Positions 34,975-42,248 of a DNA stretch of 63,739 bases are shown here, one piece after another. Under the pieces are notes generated by a model that was not told where the DNA came from, did not search any database, and was given only the letters and a program-made list of their open reading frames with translations. The stretch spans positions 1 to 63,739 of the forward strand of contig DVKH01000018.1 of the NCBI GenBank assembly GCA_018716105.1, read 5' to 3'. The translations under genes were made by a program, and so were the position numbers. Positions within the stretch are counted from its first letter, which is position 1. Every line of letters starts with the position of its first letter. The stretch is from Candidatus Fimivivens faecavium (lineage in GTDB: Bacteria > Bacillota > Clostridia > Oscillospirales > Ruminococcaceae).

Positions 34975-36444
34975 TCACCGGCAGGGGGCAGGAACCGGCG
35001 CGGCCGCCTGGACGGCCTCCGCTTGGGCGACCGCCTCCCGCAGCAGCGCCCGGCAGCGCGTCTCGTCGTTCTGTTCCGCCGCCGCCAGCAGCCGCGCGAT
35101 CCGCTCCGGCAGGGCCGGATCGACGCGGAGCGGCGACGCGCGGTAGACCCGGTCGCAGCCGGTCGGTTCCATCCGCTCGCCCTCGAGGAGGAGCTGCTCC
35201 CGGAGCTTTTCGCCGGGCCGAAGGCCGATGATCCGGATCGGGATATCGATCTCCGGCCGAAAGCCCGCGAGCCGGATCATCCGGCGCGCGAGGTCGAGGA
35301 TCCGCACCGGCTGGCCCATGTCGAGGATAAAAATCTCGCCGTTTTTCGCCATCGAACCCGCTTCAAGCAGGAGTGTGACCGCCTCGGGGATGGTCATAAA
35401 GTAACGGACCATGTCCGGATCGGTTACGGTGACCGGACCGCCCGCGGCGATCTGTTCCTCAAAGAGCGGGATCACCGAACCGTTTGAGCCGAGCACATTC
35501 CCAAACCGGACGGCGGAGAAGACGGTCGTCCCTCCTGAACCCATCGCCTGAATAACCATCTCGCAGAGGCGTTTGGTCGCACCCATGACGTTCGCGGGGT
35601 GGACGGCCTTGTCGGTGGAGACGAGCAGGAAACGCTCCGCCCCGTAGAGACGCGCCAGCCGCGCCGCGTTGAGGGTTCCGCCGACGTTGTTCTTGACCGC
35701 CTCGCAGGGGCAGTCTTCCATCAGCGGGACATGCTTGTGCGCCGCGGCATGGAAGACGATCTGCGGGCGCTGGGACCGGAAGATGCCTTCCAGCCGCGCA
35801 TAGTCCCGCACCGAGGCGATCACGACCTTCAGCGGAAGGGCGCCGCCATGCCGGCGCAGAAGCTCCTGCTGGACCTGATAGGCGTTGTTTTCATAGATGT
35901 CGAGGAGGATCAGCCGTTTCGGCCCGAGTAAGGCGAGCTGGCGGCAGAGTTCGCTCCCGATCGAGCCGCCCCCGCCGGTCACCAGCACCGTTTTTCCGCG
36001 GACGCAGCCGGCGGAGCGGCCGAAAGCGGGACGGGCGGCCGGCCGGCCGAGAAGCTCTTCGATCCCAAGCTGCCGGATCGAGCCGAGAAGGTCCCCCCGC
36101 TCCTGCAGAAGGCCGAGGAGGTTGGGCATGCTCATGATCCGGCAGCCGGTCTCAAGGCAGGATTTTAAGATCCGCCTTCGGTCCGCCCCCTCGACAGAAG
36201 GCATGCAGAGGAGGATGACCTCCGCCCGGTACTGCGCGCAGAGCGCCGGAATCTGGGCAGTCGTTCCGGCGACCGGCGCGCCGCCGAGGACGAGGCCCCG
36301 CTTCATCGGGTCGTCGTCTGCGAGACAGACCGGCAGAAACGGCGGGAGAGGCGAACGGGAAAGCTCGCCGACGAGGAGCTTCGCCCCTTCCCCCGCGCCG
36401 ACGAGCAGCGCCCGCTTTGCGGTTTGTCCATTCTTGTTCTGCAT
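34975..36444 (-). CDS. FlaA1/CapD-type nucleotide-sugar 4,6-dehydratase, short form
   Basis: 489 residues. After an N-terminal Rossmann-like nucleotide-binding domain (ALLVGAGEGAKLLV), the SDR core begins with TVLVTGGGGSIGSELCRQL and has LVSTDKAVHPANVMGATKR and RFGNVLGSNGSVIPLF. The family usually starts with four transmembrane helices (total about 600-650 residues); these are missing here because a divergent promoter lies only 110 bases upstream. Probably makes a keto-deoxy UDP-sugar for surface glycans, in the cytosol rather than at the membrane. Confidence 0.9.
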   Translation of the reverse strand: MQNKNGQTAKRALLVGAGEGAKLLVGELSRSPLPPFLPVCLADDDPMKRGLVLGGAPVAGTTAQIPALCAQYRAEVILLCMPSVEGADRRRILKSCLETGCRIMSMPNLLGLLQERGDLLGSIRQLGIEELLGRPAARPAFGRSAGCVRGKTVLVTGGGGSIGSELCRQLALLGPKRLILLDIYENNAYQVQQELLRRHGGALPLKVVIASVRDYARLEGIFRSQRPQIVFHAAAHKHVPLMEDCPCEAVKNNVGGTLNAARLARLYGAERFLLVSTDKAVHPANVMGATKRLCEMVIQAMGSGGTTVFSAVRFGNVLGSNGSVIPLFEEQIAAGGPVTVTDPDMVRYFMTIPEAVTLLLEAGSMAKNGEIFILDMGQPVRILDLARRMIRLAGFRPEIDIPIRIIGLRPGEKLREQLLLEGERMEPTGCDRVYRASPLRVDPALPERIARLLAAAEQNDETRCRALLREAVAQAEAVQAAAPVPAPCR

Positions 36445-36554
36445 ACCGTTCCCCCCATTGTGACAGCAAAACGGCGCGCATCAGCGCCGACCATTCCCTC
36501 TATCTATATGAGAGGGGCGGGCGGTTTCAGTATCGAAATTCCACCCCGGGACGA

Positions 36555-36583
36555 TTGCGTAAAAGAGGCGGTTTTGCTATACT
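36555..36583 (+). promoter_or_regulatory. Promoter of the FrhB-like gene
   Basis: TTGCGT (36555-36560), 17-bp spacer, TATACT (36578-36583). Confidence 0.82.
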
Positions 36584-36603
36584 CTAGGAAAAGGAGGCTG
36601 TTC

Positions 36604-37716
36604 TTGTCCATGATCAGGATCACCGACAAAGCCCGGTGCTGCGGCTGCCACGCCTGCGTGGGCGCCTGCCCGTGGGAATGCATCGGGATGAAGGAGGACG
36701 CGGAGGGGTTTCTCTACCCCGAGGCCAATCCGGAACACTGCATCGAATGCGGTCGCTGCGAGGAAGCATGCCCGCTGATCCATACGCCCGAGCCGCCGGG
36801 GACGCCGCGCGCTTTCGCGGCGGTCAGTCGAGACGGGGCGGCAAGGGCGGCTTCCTCCTCGGGCGGGAGCTTTTCGCTCTTGGCGGAAAAGACGCTCAGC
36901 CGGGGCGGCGTGGTGTTCGGGGCCGCGTTCGACGAGGCGTTTGAAGTCCGTCATACCGCCGCCGAAACTGCGGCGGAACTCTCCCGGCTGCGCGGCTCCA
37001 AATACGTCCAGAGCCGGATCGGGGACGCCTATCTCCGGGCGGAGGAACTCCTCCGCGAAGGGCGGGAGGTGCTGTTCACCGGGACGCCCTGCCAGATCGC
37101 GGGGCTTCGCACCTTTCTCGGGCGGGATTACGACAATCTTTCTGCGCTTGACATCATCTGCCACGGCGTCCCTTCGCCCAGGGCGTGGCGCAGATTCCTC
37201 GCATGCCGCGAGCGGGAAGCCGAAAGCCGCGCGGCGGCCGTCTCGTTCCGCCGGAAGGACGAGGGCTGGCGCCGGTTTTCGATGGCGGTCGCCTTTGAAA
37301 ACGGGGCCGAATACCGAAAAACCTTCAAAGAAGATCCCTATCTCCAATCCTTTTTAAAGGATGCGATCAGCCGGCCGTCCTGTTATGACTGCGCGTTCAA
37401 GACCCTCGGCCGGGTCAGCGATATCACCCTCGCGGATTTCTGGGGGGTGAACAAGTTTCTCCCCGCGCTCGACGACAACAAAGGGACCTCGCTCCTGCTG
37501 GTCCACACGCCGCGGGGGGAGCGGATGCTCGATGAAATCCGAGATTCCCTCGATCTCGCAGAGGCGGACCCCGCCGACGCGGTCCGCTACAACCAATCCG
37601 CAACCCAGTCCGCCAGGACGCACCCGAACCGCGCGGCGTTCCTCGCTCGGGCCGGCCGGGAGGATCCGGCGGCGCTCTACCGCGAGCTGGTTTTCGCTGC
37701 GGAAGAACACGCCTGA
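36604..37716 (+). CDS. Coenzyme F420 hydrogenase/dehydrogenase beta-subunit-like iron-sulfur protein
   Basis: About 370 residues. The N-terminus carries two ferredoxin-type 4Fe-4S motifs, CCGCHACVGACPWEC and CIECGRCEEACP, followed by FrhB N- and C-terminal domains (GSKYVQSRIGDAYLRAEELL, FTGTPCQIAGLR, DIICHGVPSP, SCYDCAFKTLGRVSDITLADFWG). In bacteria without F420 such proteins are flavin oxidoreductases, often in polysaccharide clusters. TTG 36604 has AAGGAGG 6 bases upstream; ATG 36610 is the alternative. It faces the dehydratase gene, suggesting a shared glycan role (inference). Confidence 0.88.
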   Translation: MSMIRITDKARCCGCHACVGACPWECIGMKEDAEGFLYPEANPEHCIECGRCEEACPLIHTPEPPGTPRAFAAVSRDGAARAASSSGGSFSLLAEKTLSRGGVVFGAAFDEAFEVRHTAAETAAELSRLRGSKYVQSRIGDAYLRAEELLREGREVLFTGTPCQIAGLRTFLGRDYDNLSALDIICHGVPSPRAWRRFLACREREAESRAAAVSFRRKDEGWRRFSMAVAFENGAEYRKTFKEDPYLQSFLKDAISRPSCYDCAFKTLGRVSDITLADFWGVNKFLPALDDNKGTSLLLVHTPRGERMLDEIRDSLDLAEADPADAVRYNQSATQSARTHPNRAAFLARAGREDPAALYRELVFAAEEHA

Positions 37717-37790
37717 CGGGCGGCCGCTCCCCGCGCCCAATCCGCTGCGCGGGGACTTTTGCCGTCAATGGGAAGAAAGGACGAACGCAT

Positions 37791-38342
37791 ATGCCGGAAC
37801 GGATTTTTCACACCATCGAGCCGGTTTTCGACAGCCGCTCCCGGATTCTGATCCTCGGGACGATGCCCTCGCCGAAATCACGGGAGGAGGGTTTTTTCTA
37901 CGCCCACCCGCAGAACCGGTTCTGGCCCGTGCTGGCCGAGCTGTTCGGCGAACCGCTTCCCGTCGGGCGAAATGCGCGGCGGGCGTTTGCGCTTTGCCAT
38001 CGGATCGCCCTCTGGGACGTGCTCTCGTCCTGCACCATCGAGGGCGCGGACGACGGGAGCATCCGCGACGCGGCGCCGAACGACCTCTCCCCGATCTTCG
38101 CCGCCGCAGACATCCGCGCGGTGTTCACGACCGGCGGCGCGGCGTCAAGGCTCTACCGAAAGCACCTGGCCGCAAAAACCGGGATGGACTGCGTCCCCCT
38201 GCCTTCCACCAGCCCGGCAAACTGCCGCTTTTTCACCTATGGGCAGATTCTGGACGCCTACCGGGCGATCCTTCCCCTTCTCAGCGAACCAGATCAACAC
38301 ATGCCTGCCGGGCAGAAAGGAAAACCACATGGAACAGCATAA
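37791..38342 (+). CDS. Hypoxanthine/uracil-DNA glycosylase (family 6 UDG-like)
   Basis: 183 residues of the UDG superfamily. ILILGTMPSPKSREEGFFYAHPQNRFWPVL is the family-6 motif 1 (Asn in HPQNRFW rather than Asp/His catalysis), and LPSTSPANCRF is the C-terminal motif 2. Members excise hypoxanthine (deaminated adenine) from DNA. The last 14 residues overlap the following DUF896 gene. It starts a three-gene set with two small conserved proteins. Confidence 0.88.
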   Translation: MPERIFHTIEPVFDSRSRILILGTMPSPKSREEGFFYAHPQNRFWPVLAELFGEPLPVGRNARRAFALCHRIALWDVLSSCTIEGADDGSIRDAAPNDLSPIFAAADIRAVFTTGGAASRLYRKHLAAKTGMDCVPLPSTSPANCRFFTYGQILDAYRAILPLLSEPDQHMPAGQKGKPHGTA

Positions 38343-38550
38343 AATCGACCGGATCAACGAGCTTGCGAAAAAGAAAAAGGCCGAGGGCCTTACGGAAGAA
38401 GAGCATCGGGAACACCGGTCGCTTCAGCAGGAATATGTCGCGGCGTTCCGCAGAAGCCTCCAGCAAACCCTCGACAACACCTGGATCGTGGACGGGCACG
38501 GAAATAAAACCAAACTTCAGAAAAAGGGCGGAAAAGGAGACAGGGCATGA
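38329..38550 (+). CDS. DUF896 family protein (YnzC-like)
   Basis: 73 residues: RINELAKKKKAEGLTEEEHREHRSLQQEYVAAFR is the helical hairpin that defines DUF896, followed by a basic tail. Function unknown; B. subtilis YnzC is SOS-induced. The ATG overlaps the glycosylase gene end, and the stop overlaps the next start by 4 bp. The grouping with a DNA glycosylase fits a DNA-stress link, which is inference. Confidence 0.88.
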   Translation: MEQHKIDRINELAKKKKAEGLTEEEHREHRSLQQEYVAAFRRSLQQTLDNTWIVDGHGNKTKLQKKGGKGDRA

Positions 38551-38771
38551 GCGAGACCATCCTTCCCGGGCGCTACCGGCATTTTAAGGGGAACGAATAC
38601 AGGGTCCTCTTTGTCGCGCGCCACTCTGAAACCCTCGAGGAAATGGTCGTCTACGAGGCGCTTTACGGCGAACACGGCGTCTGGGTCCGGCCCGCGTCGA
38701 TGTGGGATGAGATCGTCGAACGCGGCGGCGTCCGGCAGCCGCGCTTCGTCAGGATTGAAGAGGAAACGTGA
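38547..38771 (+). CDS. DUF1653 family protein
   Basis: 74 residues: GRYRHFKGNEYRVLFVARHSETLEEMVVYEALYGEHGVWVRPASMWDE is the full DUF1653 domain, a small beta-rich fold of unknown role. It starts within the stop of the DUF896 gene (ATGA overlap), so the two are translated together. Confidence 0.9.
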   Translation: MSETILPGRYRHFKGNEYRVLFVARHSETLEEMVVYEALYGEHGVWVRPASMWDEIVERGGVRQPRFVRIEEET

Positions 38772-38831
38772 TAAAAGGGCGCTCCGCGCCCGCGCGAAAG
38801 GCAGGATCCTTTTTAAAAAGCGGTTTTTGTT

Positions 38832-39124
38832 ATGGTCATCAAACTCATCCAGCCCAAAATGGCTATGCGGCCGGTGGACACAGCGCTCAAAACCAGGATG
38901 GCGCCGTCCCTCGGCCTTTTTGAACGGGAACGCACCGTTTACCGGGAGGTTTTTCGCTTCCGAACATCCTGCGCCGAATCCCCAAAACCGGGCGGCAGGC
39001 CGTCCCCTATCTCCTGTTCAACCTCTTTTACCAGAAATTCGGGAAGTTCACCGGCGCGCTCTGCCGCTCCGCCTCCTGCGGGCGGACCGGAAGGCTCGCG
39101 GAATGGATGTCCCGCCTGCTTTGA
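38832..39124 (+). pseudogene. Relic of a B12-binding radical SAM protein
   Basis: The first 29 codons (MVIKLIQPKMAMRPVDTALKTRMAPSLGL, shown in parts: VIKLIQPKM and TRMAPSLGL) match the start of B12-binding radical SAM proteins. After a breakpoint near 38920-38960 the frame changes, and codons 38963-39124 read as the C-terminal end (RRIPKTG, LLFNLFYQKFGK, stop). About 1 kb of the middle, including the CxxxCxxC site, is missing. So this is an internally deleted and frameshifted gene, not a functional one. Confidence 0.65.
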
Positions 39125-39136
39125 CAGCGGAAATAG

Positions 39137-39162
39137 AAAAGGGGAGGCCGCCCTCCCCTTTC
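39137..39162. terminator. Bidirectional terminator
   Basis: Stem AAAGGGGAGG / CCTCCCCTTT with a short loop between the radical SAM relic and the chromate transporter genes. Confidence 0.8.
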
Positions 39163-39171
39163 GTCCTGTTT

Positions 39172-39699
39172 TCAGCACAGAAACAGCCCAAGCGCCGCCG
39201 CAAGGAAGACCACCCGCGGAATGGTCCACTGGCGCCGGATCAGAAGATAGCCCGCGGCCAGAATGATCACGATGGAATTGAGCCAAGGAACCGGACTCTC
39301 CAAAAAGACCGCCTGGCCCATCGAGGCGATTGCCGAAAGAATCATCGCGATGCAGACCGGACGGACGCCGTAGAGCGCCATGCCGACATATTTGTTCGAC
39401 TGGAACAGGCGGATAAAATGCGCGGCGAGCATGCAGAGGGTCAGCGCCGGCGTTATCACCCCGAGGGTCGCGGCCACGGAGCCGGCGATTCCGGCGGTCC
39501 GCATGCCGACAAAGCTCGCGCAGTTGAGGGCGACCGAGCCGGGAGTCATCTCGGCGATCGCGAGGATGTCCCCGACCTCGGCGACGGTCATCCAGCCGTG
39601 CGCCGTCATCTCATCGTTGATGACCGGGATCATGCTGTAGGCCCCGAACGAGCAGAATCCTACCTTTGCGAACACCAGAAACAGCTCAGCGAGGATCAT
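39172..39699 (-). CDS. chrA: Chromate transporter, half-size subunit
   Basis: 175 residues with about five or six helices. FAKVGFCSFGAYSMIPVIN and EMTPGSVALNCASFVGMRTAG are the family signature. Chromate transporter (CHR) family proteins move chromate or related anions; short members work as pairs. It overlaps the adjacent half-size gene by 14 bp. The physiological substrate is not known here and need not be chromate. Confidence 0.88.
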   Translation of the reverse strand: MILAELFLVFAKVGFCSFGAYSMIPVINDEMTAHGWMTVAEVGDILAIAEMTPGSVALNCASFVGMRTAGIAGSVAATLGVITPALTLCMLAAHFIRLFQSNKYVGMALYGVRPVCIAMILSAIASMGQAVFLESPVPWLNSIVIILAAGYLLIRRQWTIPRVVFLAAALGLFLC

Positions 39700-40321
39700 T
39701 CGGCTTCACCCCCTTGAGAATCAGGCCCGCCGCCGCGCCCGTCAGGACAAGGACAAGCAGATTGAGATCGGTGAACACGCAGAAGAAAAGCGCCGCCGCA
39801 AACAGCAGAAAGCACCATCCGTCGGCGACCGCGGGCTTCCAGAGCTTTCGGGCGGCGTTGAAAATGATCGCGATAACCGCCGCGCGGACGCCGGAAAGCG
39901 CCTTTGCGATATAGGGATTGGTCCGGATATTCTCATAGAACAGCGCGACGGCTGCGATCACCGCGAGCGCCGGAAGAGTCAGCCCGAACGCCGCCGCAGC
40001 CGCACAGAGCGGCCCTCCGAACCGGTAGCCCAACAGCACGCCGAGGTTGACGACCATGACGCCGGGGATAGATTTGCCGATGGATATATAGTCGAGGAGA
40101 TCCTCCTTCGTCATCCAGCCGCGCTTGGCAATGAACTGGAGCTCGAGTTCCGAGACGATGCTCCAGCCGCCGCCAAAGGTGAAAAGGCCGGTCCGGAGCA
40201 TCACCACAAAGATCTCCCAGGCGCGGGAAAGCCGCTCTTTCCGGGTGAGCGGGATACCGCCGGGACCCTGGTTCTGCCGGCCGCCGTCCGGCGCGCCGGA
40301 AGAACCTTTCCCGCCGTTCAT
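39686..40321 (-). CDS. chrA: Chromate transporter, half-size subunit
   Basis: 211 residues. The first 35 are polar; then MLRTGLFTFGGGWSIVSELELQF and SIGKSIPGVMVVNLGVLLGYRFGG match the CHR family. Forms a heterodimer pair with the next gene in opposite membrane topology, as proposed for split CHR proteins. It starts within 4 bp of the citC stop, so it is part of the same transcript as citC, an odd pairing for an anion transporter; citrate- or malonate-like anions are a speculative link. Confidence 0.88.
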   Translation of the reverse strand: MNGGKGSSGAPDGGRQNQGPGGIPLTRKERLSRAWEIFVVMLRTGLFTFGGGWSIVSELELQFIAKRGWMTKEDLLDYISIGKSIPGVMVVNLGVLLGYRFGGPLCAAAAAFGLTLPALAVIAAVALFYENIRTNPYIAKALSGVRAAVIAIIFNAARKLWKPAVADGWCFLLFAAALFFCVFTDLNLLVLVLTGAAAGLILKGVKPNDPR

Positions 40322-41352
40322 TTGGCCGGCTCCCTTCCGGCTTTTTCCTGAAGGATGCGGATCGCTTCCGCACAGGCCGGGCTTTGGAGATGGGCAAAGG
40401 TCGTCTCCGGCACCAAAGCGCGGGCCGAATCCCAGTCGCCCGCGCCGAGCAGCGCCCGGACGCGCGACGCGCTGACCGGAACTCCCAAAAGCTCCTTGCG
40501 CGCCAGCTCGATGACCTCGATCCCCGCCGGGGGAAGGATCTGTTTCATGGTCTGGTTATAGACGCCGGTAACGGGCGAAAGCGGCTCCGACCCGACGAAA
40601 CGGCGGCGGATATGGAGCGCCGGGGCGATATAGCGGATGAAAATTTCGAGATCAATCGAGCAATGGGCTTTTGCCAGATTGATTTCCTTAGTAAAATAAG
40701 AGGGAAAAGTCAGGGAGGACACGACATAGCGCCCGCCGGGGACGACGGTGACGTTTGGAAGATGGGCGACGCCGTGCCGGATCATCAGGAGCCTGTCTTC
40801 AAACGAAAACTCGCTTTTCTCCTCCTCTACGGCGAGCAGGTAGACCCGCTCCGACCGGCAAGCGGCGGTTTCCACCAGATACCGATGGCCGAGGGTAAAC
40901 GGATTGCAGTTCATCACCACGGCCGCGCTGTCCACATCCCCGTTTTCGGCGGCAATCCGGCGAAGGGTCTCGCAGTAGGGTTCGATCCCCCCGCTCCCCC
41001 ACTCGAGCAGCGCGGCATAGGGCCGGGCGACGGCCACCTTCCGAAACCCGAGCGAGGAAAACTGATCCGCCTTTTCGGGCTTCGTGAACAGGTAAAGGGA
41101 GGAAAGGCCCTTTTCCATCGCGCGGTTGACCAGATGGGTGAGCACCCGCGCGGTGAGATCCTCTCCCTGATGTGCGGGAGACACCGCGACCATCTGGATC
41201 ATGTTGCCGTTGAGCGAACCAGTTGCGATCAACTCGTCCGCTTCGTCAAAAATTCCAACGGTCTCGTCCGCGCCCCCGCCCAGGGTGAGGCCGCACGCGG
41301 CGAGCAGCGGCAGAATCCTTTGGCGGTCGCGGATGGTTCTTTCCGTATACAC
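40318..41352 (-). CDS. citC: [Citrate (pro-3S)-lyase] ligase
   Basis: 344 residues. It acetylates the citrate lyase prosthetic group with acetate and ATP. An N-terminal GNAT-like part (SLNGNMIQMVAVSPAHQGEDLTARVLTHL) is followed by the nucleotidyltransferase domain with MNCNPFTLGHRYLVE, the HxGH-like motif, and SSLTFPSYF. The true start is GTG 41352 with GGAGGG 8 bases upstream; an open frame runs further 5' through the repeat region. Separated from citF by about 900 bases. Confidence 0.93.
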   Translation of the reverse strand: MYTERTIRDRQRILPLLAACGLTLGGGADETVGIFDEADELIATGSLNGNMIQMVAVSPAHQGEDLTARVLTHLVNRAMEKGLSSLYLFTKPEKADQFSSLGFRKVAVARPYAALLEWGSGGIEPYCETLRRIAAENGDVDSAAVVMNCNPFTLGHRYLVETAACRSERVYLLAVEEEKSEFSFEDRLLMIRHGVAHLPNVTVVPGGRYVVSSLTFPSYFTKEINLAKAHCSIDLEIFIRYIAPALHIRRRFVGSEPLSPVTGVYNQTMKQILPPAGIEVIELARKELLGVPVSASRVRALLGAGDWDSARALVPETTFAHLQSPACAEAIRILQEKAGREPAK

Positions 41353-41444
41353 AGGGCTGTCCCTCCAATGTCCGGCGCGGTCGCTTCCGCGCGGCGTTTT
41401 CTGACGTTTTTCTATCAAACGCTTATGCTTATTATATGATAACG

Positions 41445-41615
41445 GCAGGCCCAAAGGGCCTGCGGGCCGCAGAGCGGTTCGCCCGCTGCGGATGCAGCGG
41501 GACCCGGCCGCAGCCGGGTTCATGCGGCGTCTCAAGCGCAGCGCGCGGCGTCTGCCGCGCCCGCCCCGCCTATGGCGGGTGTGAATTGGGCTTTGGCCCG
41601 ATTCCCTGCGGTTAT
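41445..41615. repeat. Multi-hairpin intergenic repeat, copy 1
   Basis: Preceded by an extra stem GCAGGCCC / GGGCCTGC (41445-41463). The unit proper is 41462-41615 and folds as successive stems: CCCGCTGC-ggat-GCAGCGGG, ACCCGGC-cgca-GCCGGGT, GCGCGGC-gtct-GCCGCGC, CCCGCC-tat-GGCGGG, ATTGGGC-tttg-GCCCGAT, ending CTGCGGTTAT. Confidence 0.85.
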
Positions 41616-41627
41616 GACGGCGCATCG

Positions 41628-41780
41628 GCGGGCCGCAGAGCGGTTCGCCCGCTGCGGATGCAGCGGAACCCGGCCGCAGCCGGGTTCATGCGGCGTCTCA
41701 AGCGCAGCGCGCGGCGTCTGCCGCGCCCGCCCCGCCTATGGAGGGGTGGTTTGGGCTTTGGCCCGATTCCCTGCGGTTAT
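41628..41780. repeat. Multi-hairpin intergenic repeat, copy 2
   Basis: Direct tandem copy of copy 1 at a 166-bp period; the first 115 bases differ by one substitution, so the duplication is recent. It ends in CTGCGGTTATTATATC, an AT-rich edge shared with copy 3. Confidence 0.85.
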
Positions 41781-42248
41781 TATATCCCAAAAGGCGATGA
41801 TGCTCAAATGATTCCGGTTTAAGCGCAATAAAAATTGCGGCCCAGTAAACATAAAAATTCGTTTCCATCACCGCCGCCGGGCATGGCGCCATCTCCCGGG
41901 CGTCTGAAAAACTCTAAGTCTCCCCGCCTGAGCCCAGCCGTCTGGTTGGGAACGCCGAATCGGAACTCGGGACGGGCGTCTTTAAGCGCACCTGTCCCCG
42001 CAGATCGAGGCGCCGGTGACGGAAACCGGGCCGGCTCCGCCGGAAGACCTGCTTATGCGCGGGGCGATCGACGCGGCGCTGATGCATGCGCCGGTGTTTT
42101 CCCAGGGCATCTGCTGTAAAAAACTGATTGGCGTACGGCTTGGGCCCGCCGCATCCTTTCCGCCGACGAGGCGAACGCCGGCGCCGCTAATTTTAATCAT
42201 CGCTGTTCTCCCCTTTATGTAAGCGCGGCGGGATGGCGCCGCGCCGGT
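41781..42248. other. Intergenic region downstream of citF with possible relic ORF
   Basis: Around 42000-42200, codons on the plus strand have GC-rich third positions over an open stretch, and on the minus strand a 72-codon ORF begins with a good SD (AAAGGGGAG) after citF. I could not match either to a family, including CitX. Treated as a possible eroded gene. Confidence 0.35.

Noticed and set aside
41462-41780. CRISPR array
   Set aside because: Only two tandem units of about 153 bp; they are self-folding and lack variable spacers. No CRISPR array was seen in the window.
41436-41822. ORFs reading through the tandem repeats, e.g. with RFARCGCSGTRPQPGS twice
   Set aside because: The peptide repeat comes from the DNA repeat itself; stems and loops, not codons, are conserved. 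No SD.
41982-42200. Small ORF after citF considered as citX
   Set aside because: It has a good SD, but the sequence does not resemble CitX. Left as a possible relic.
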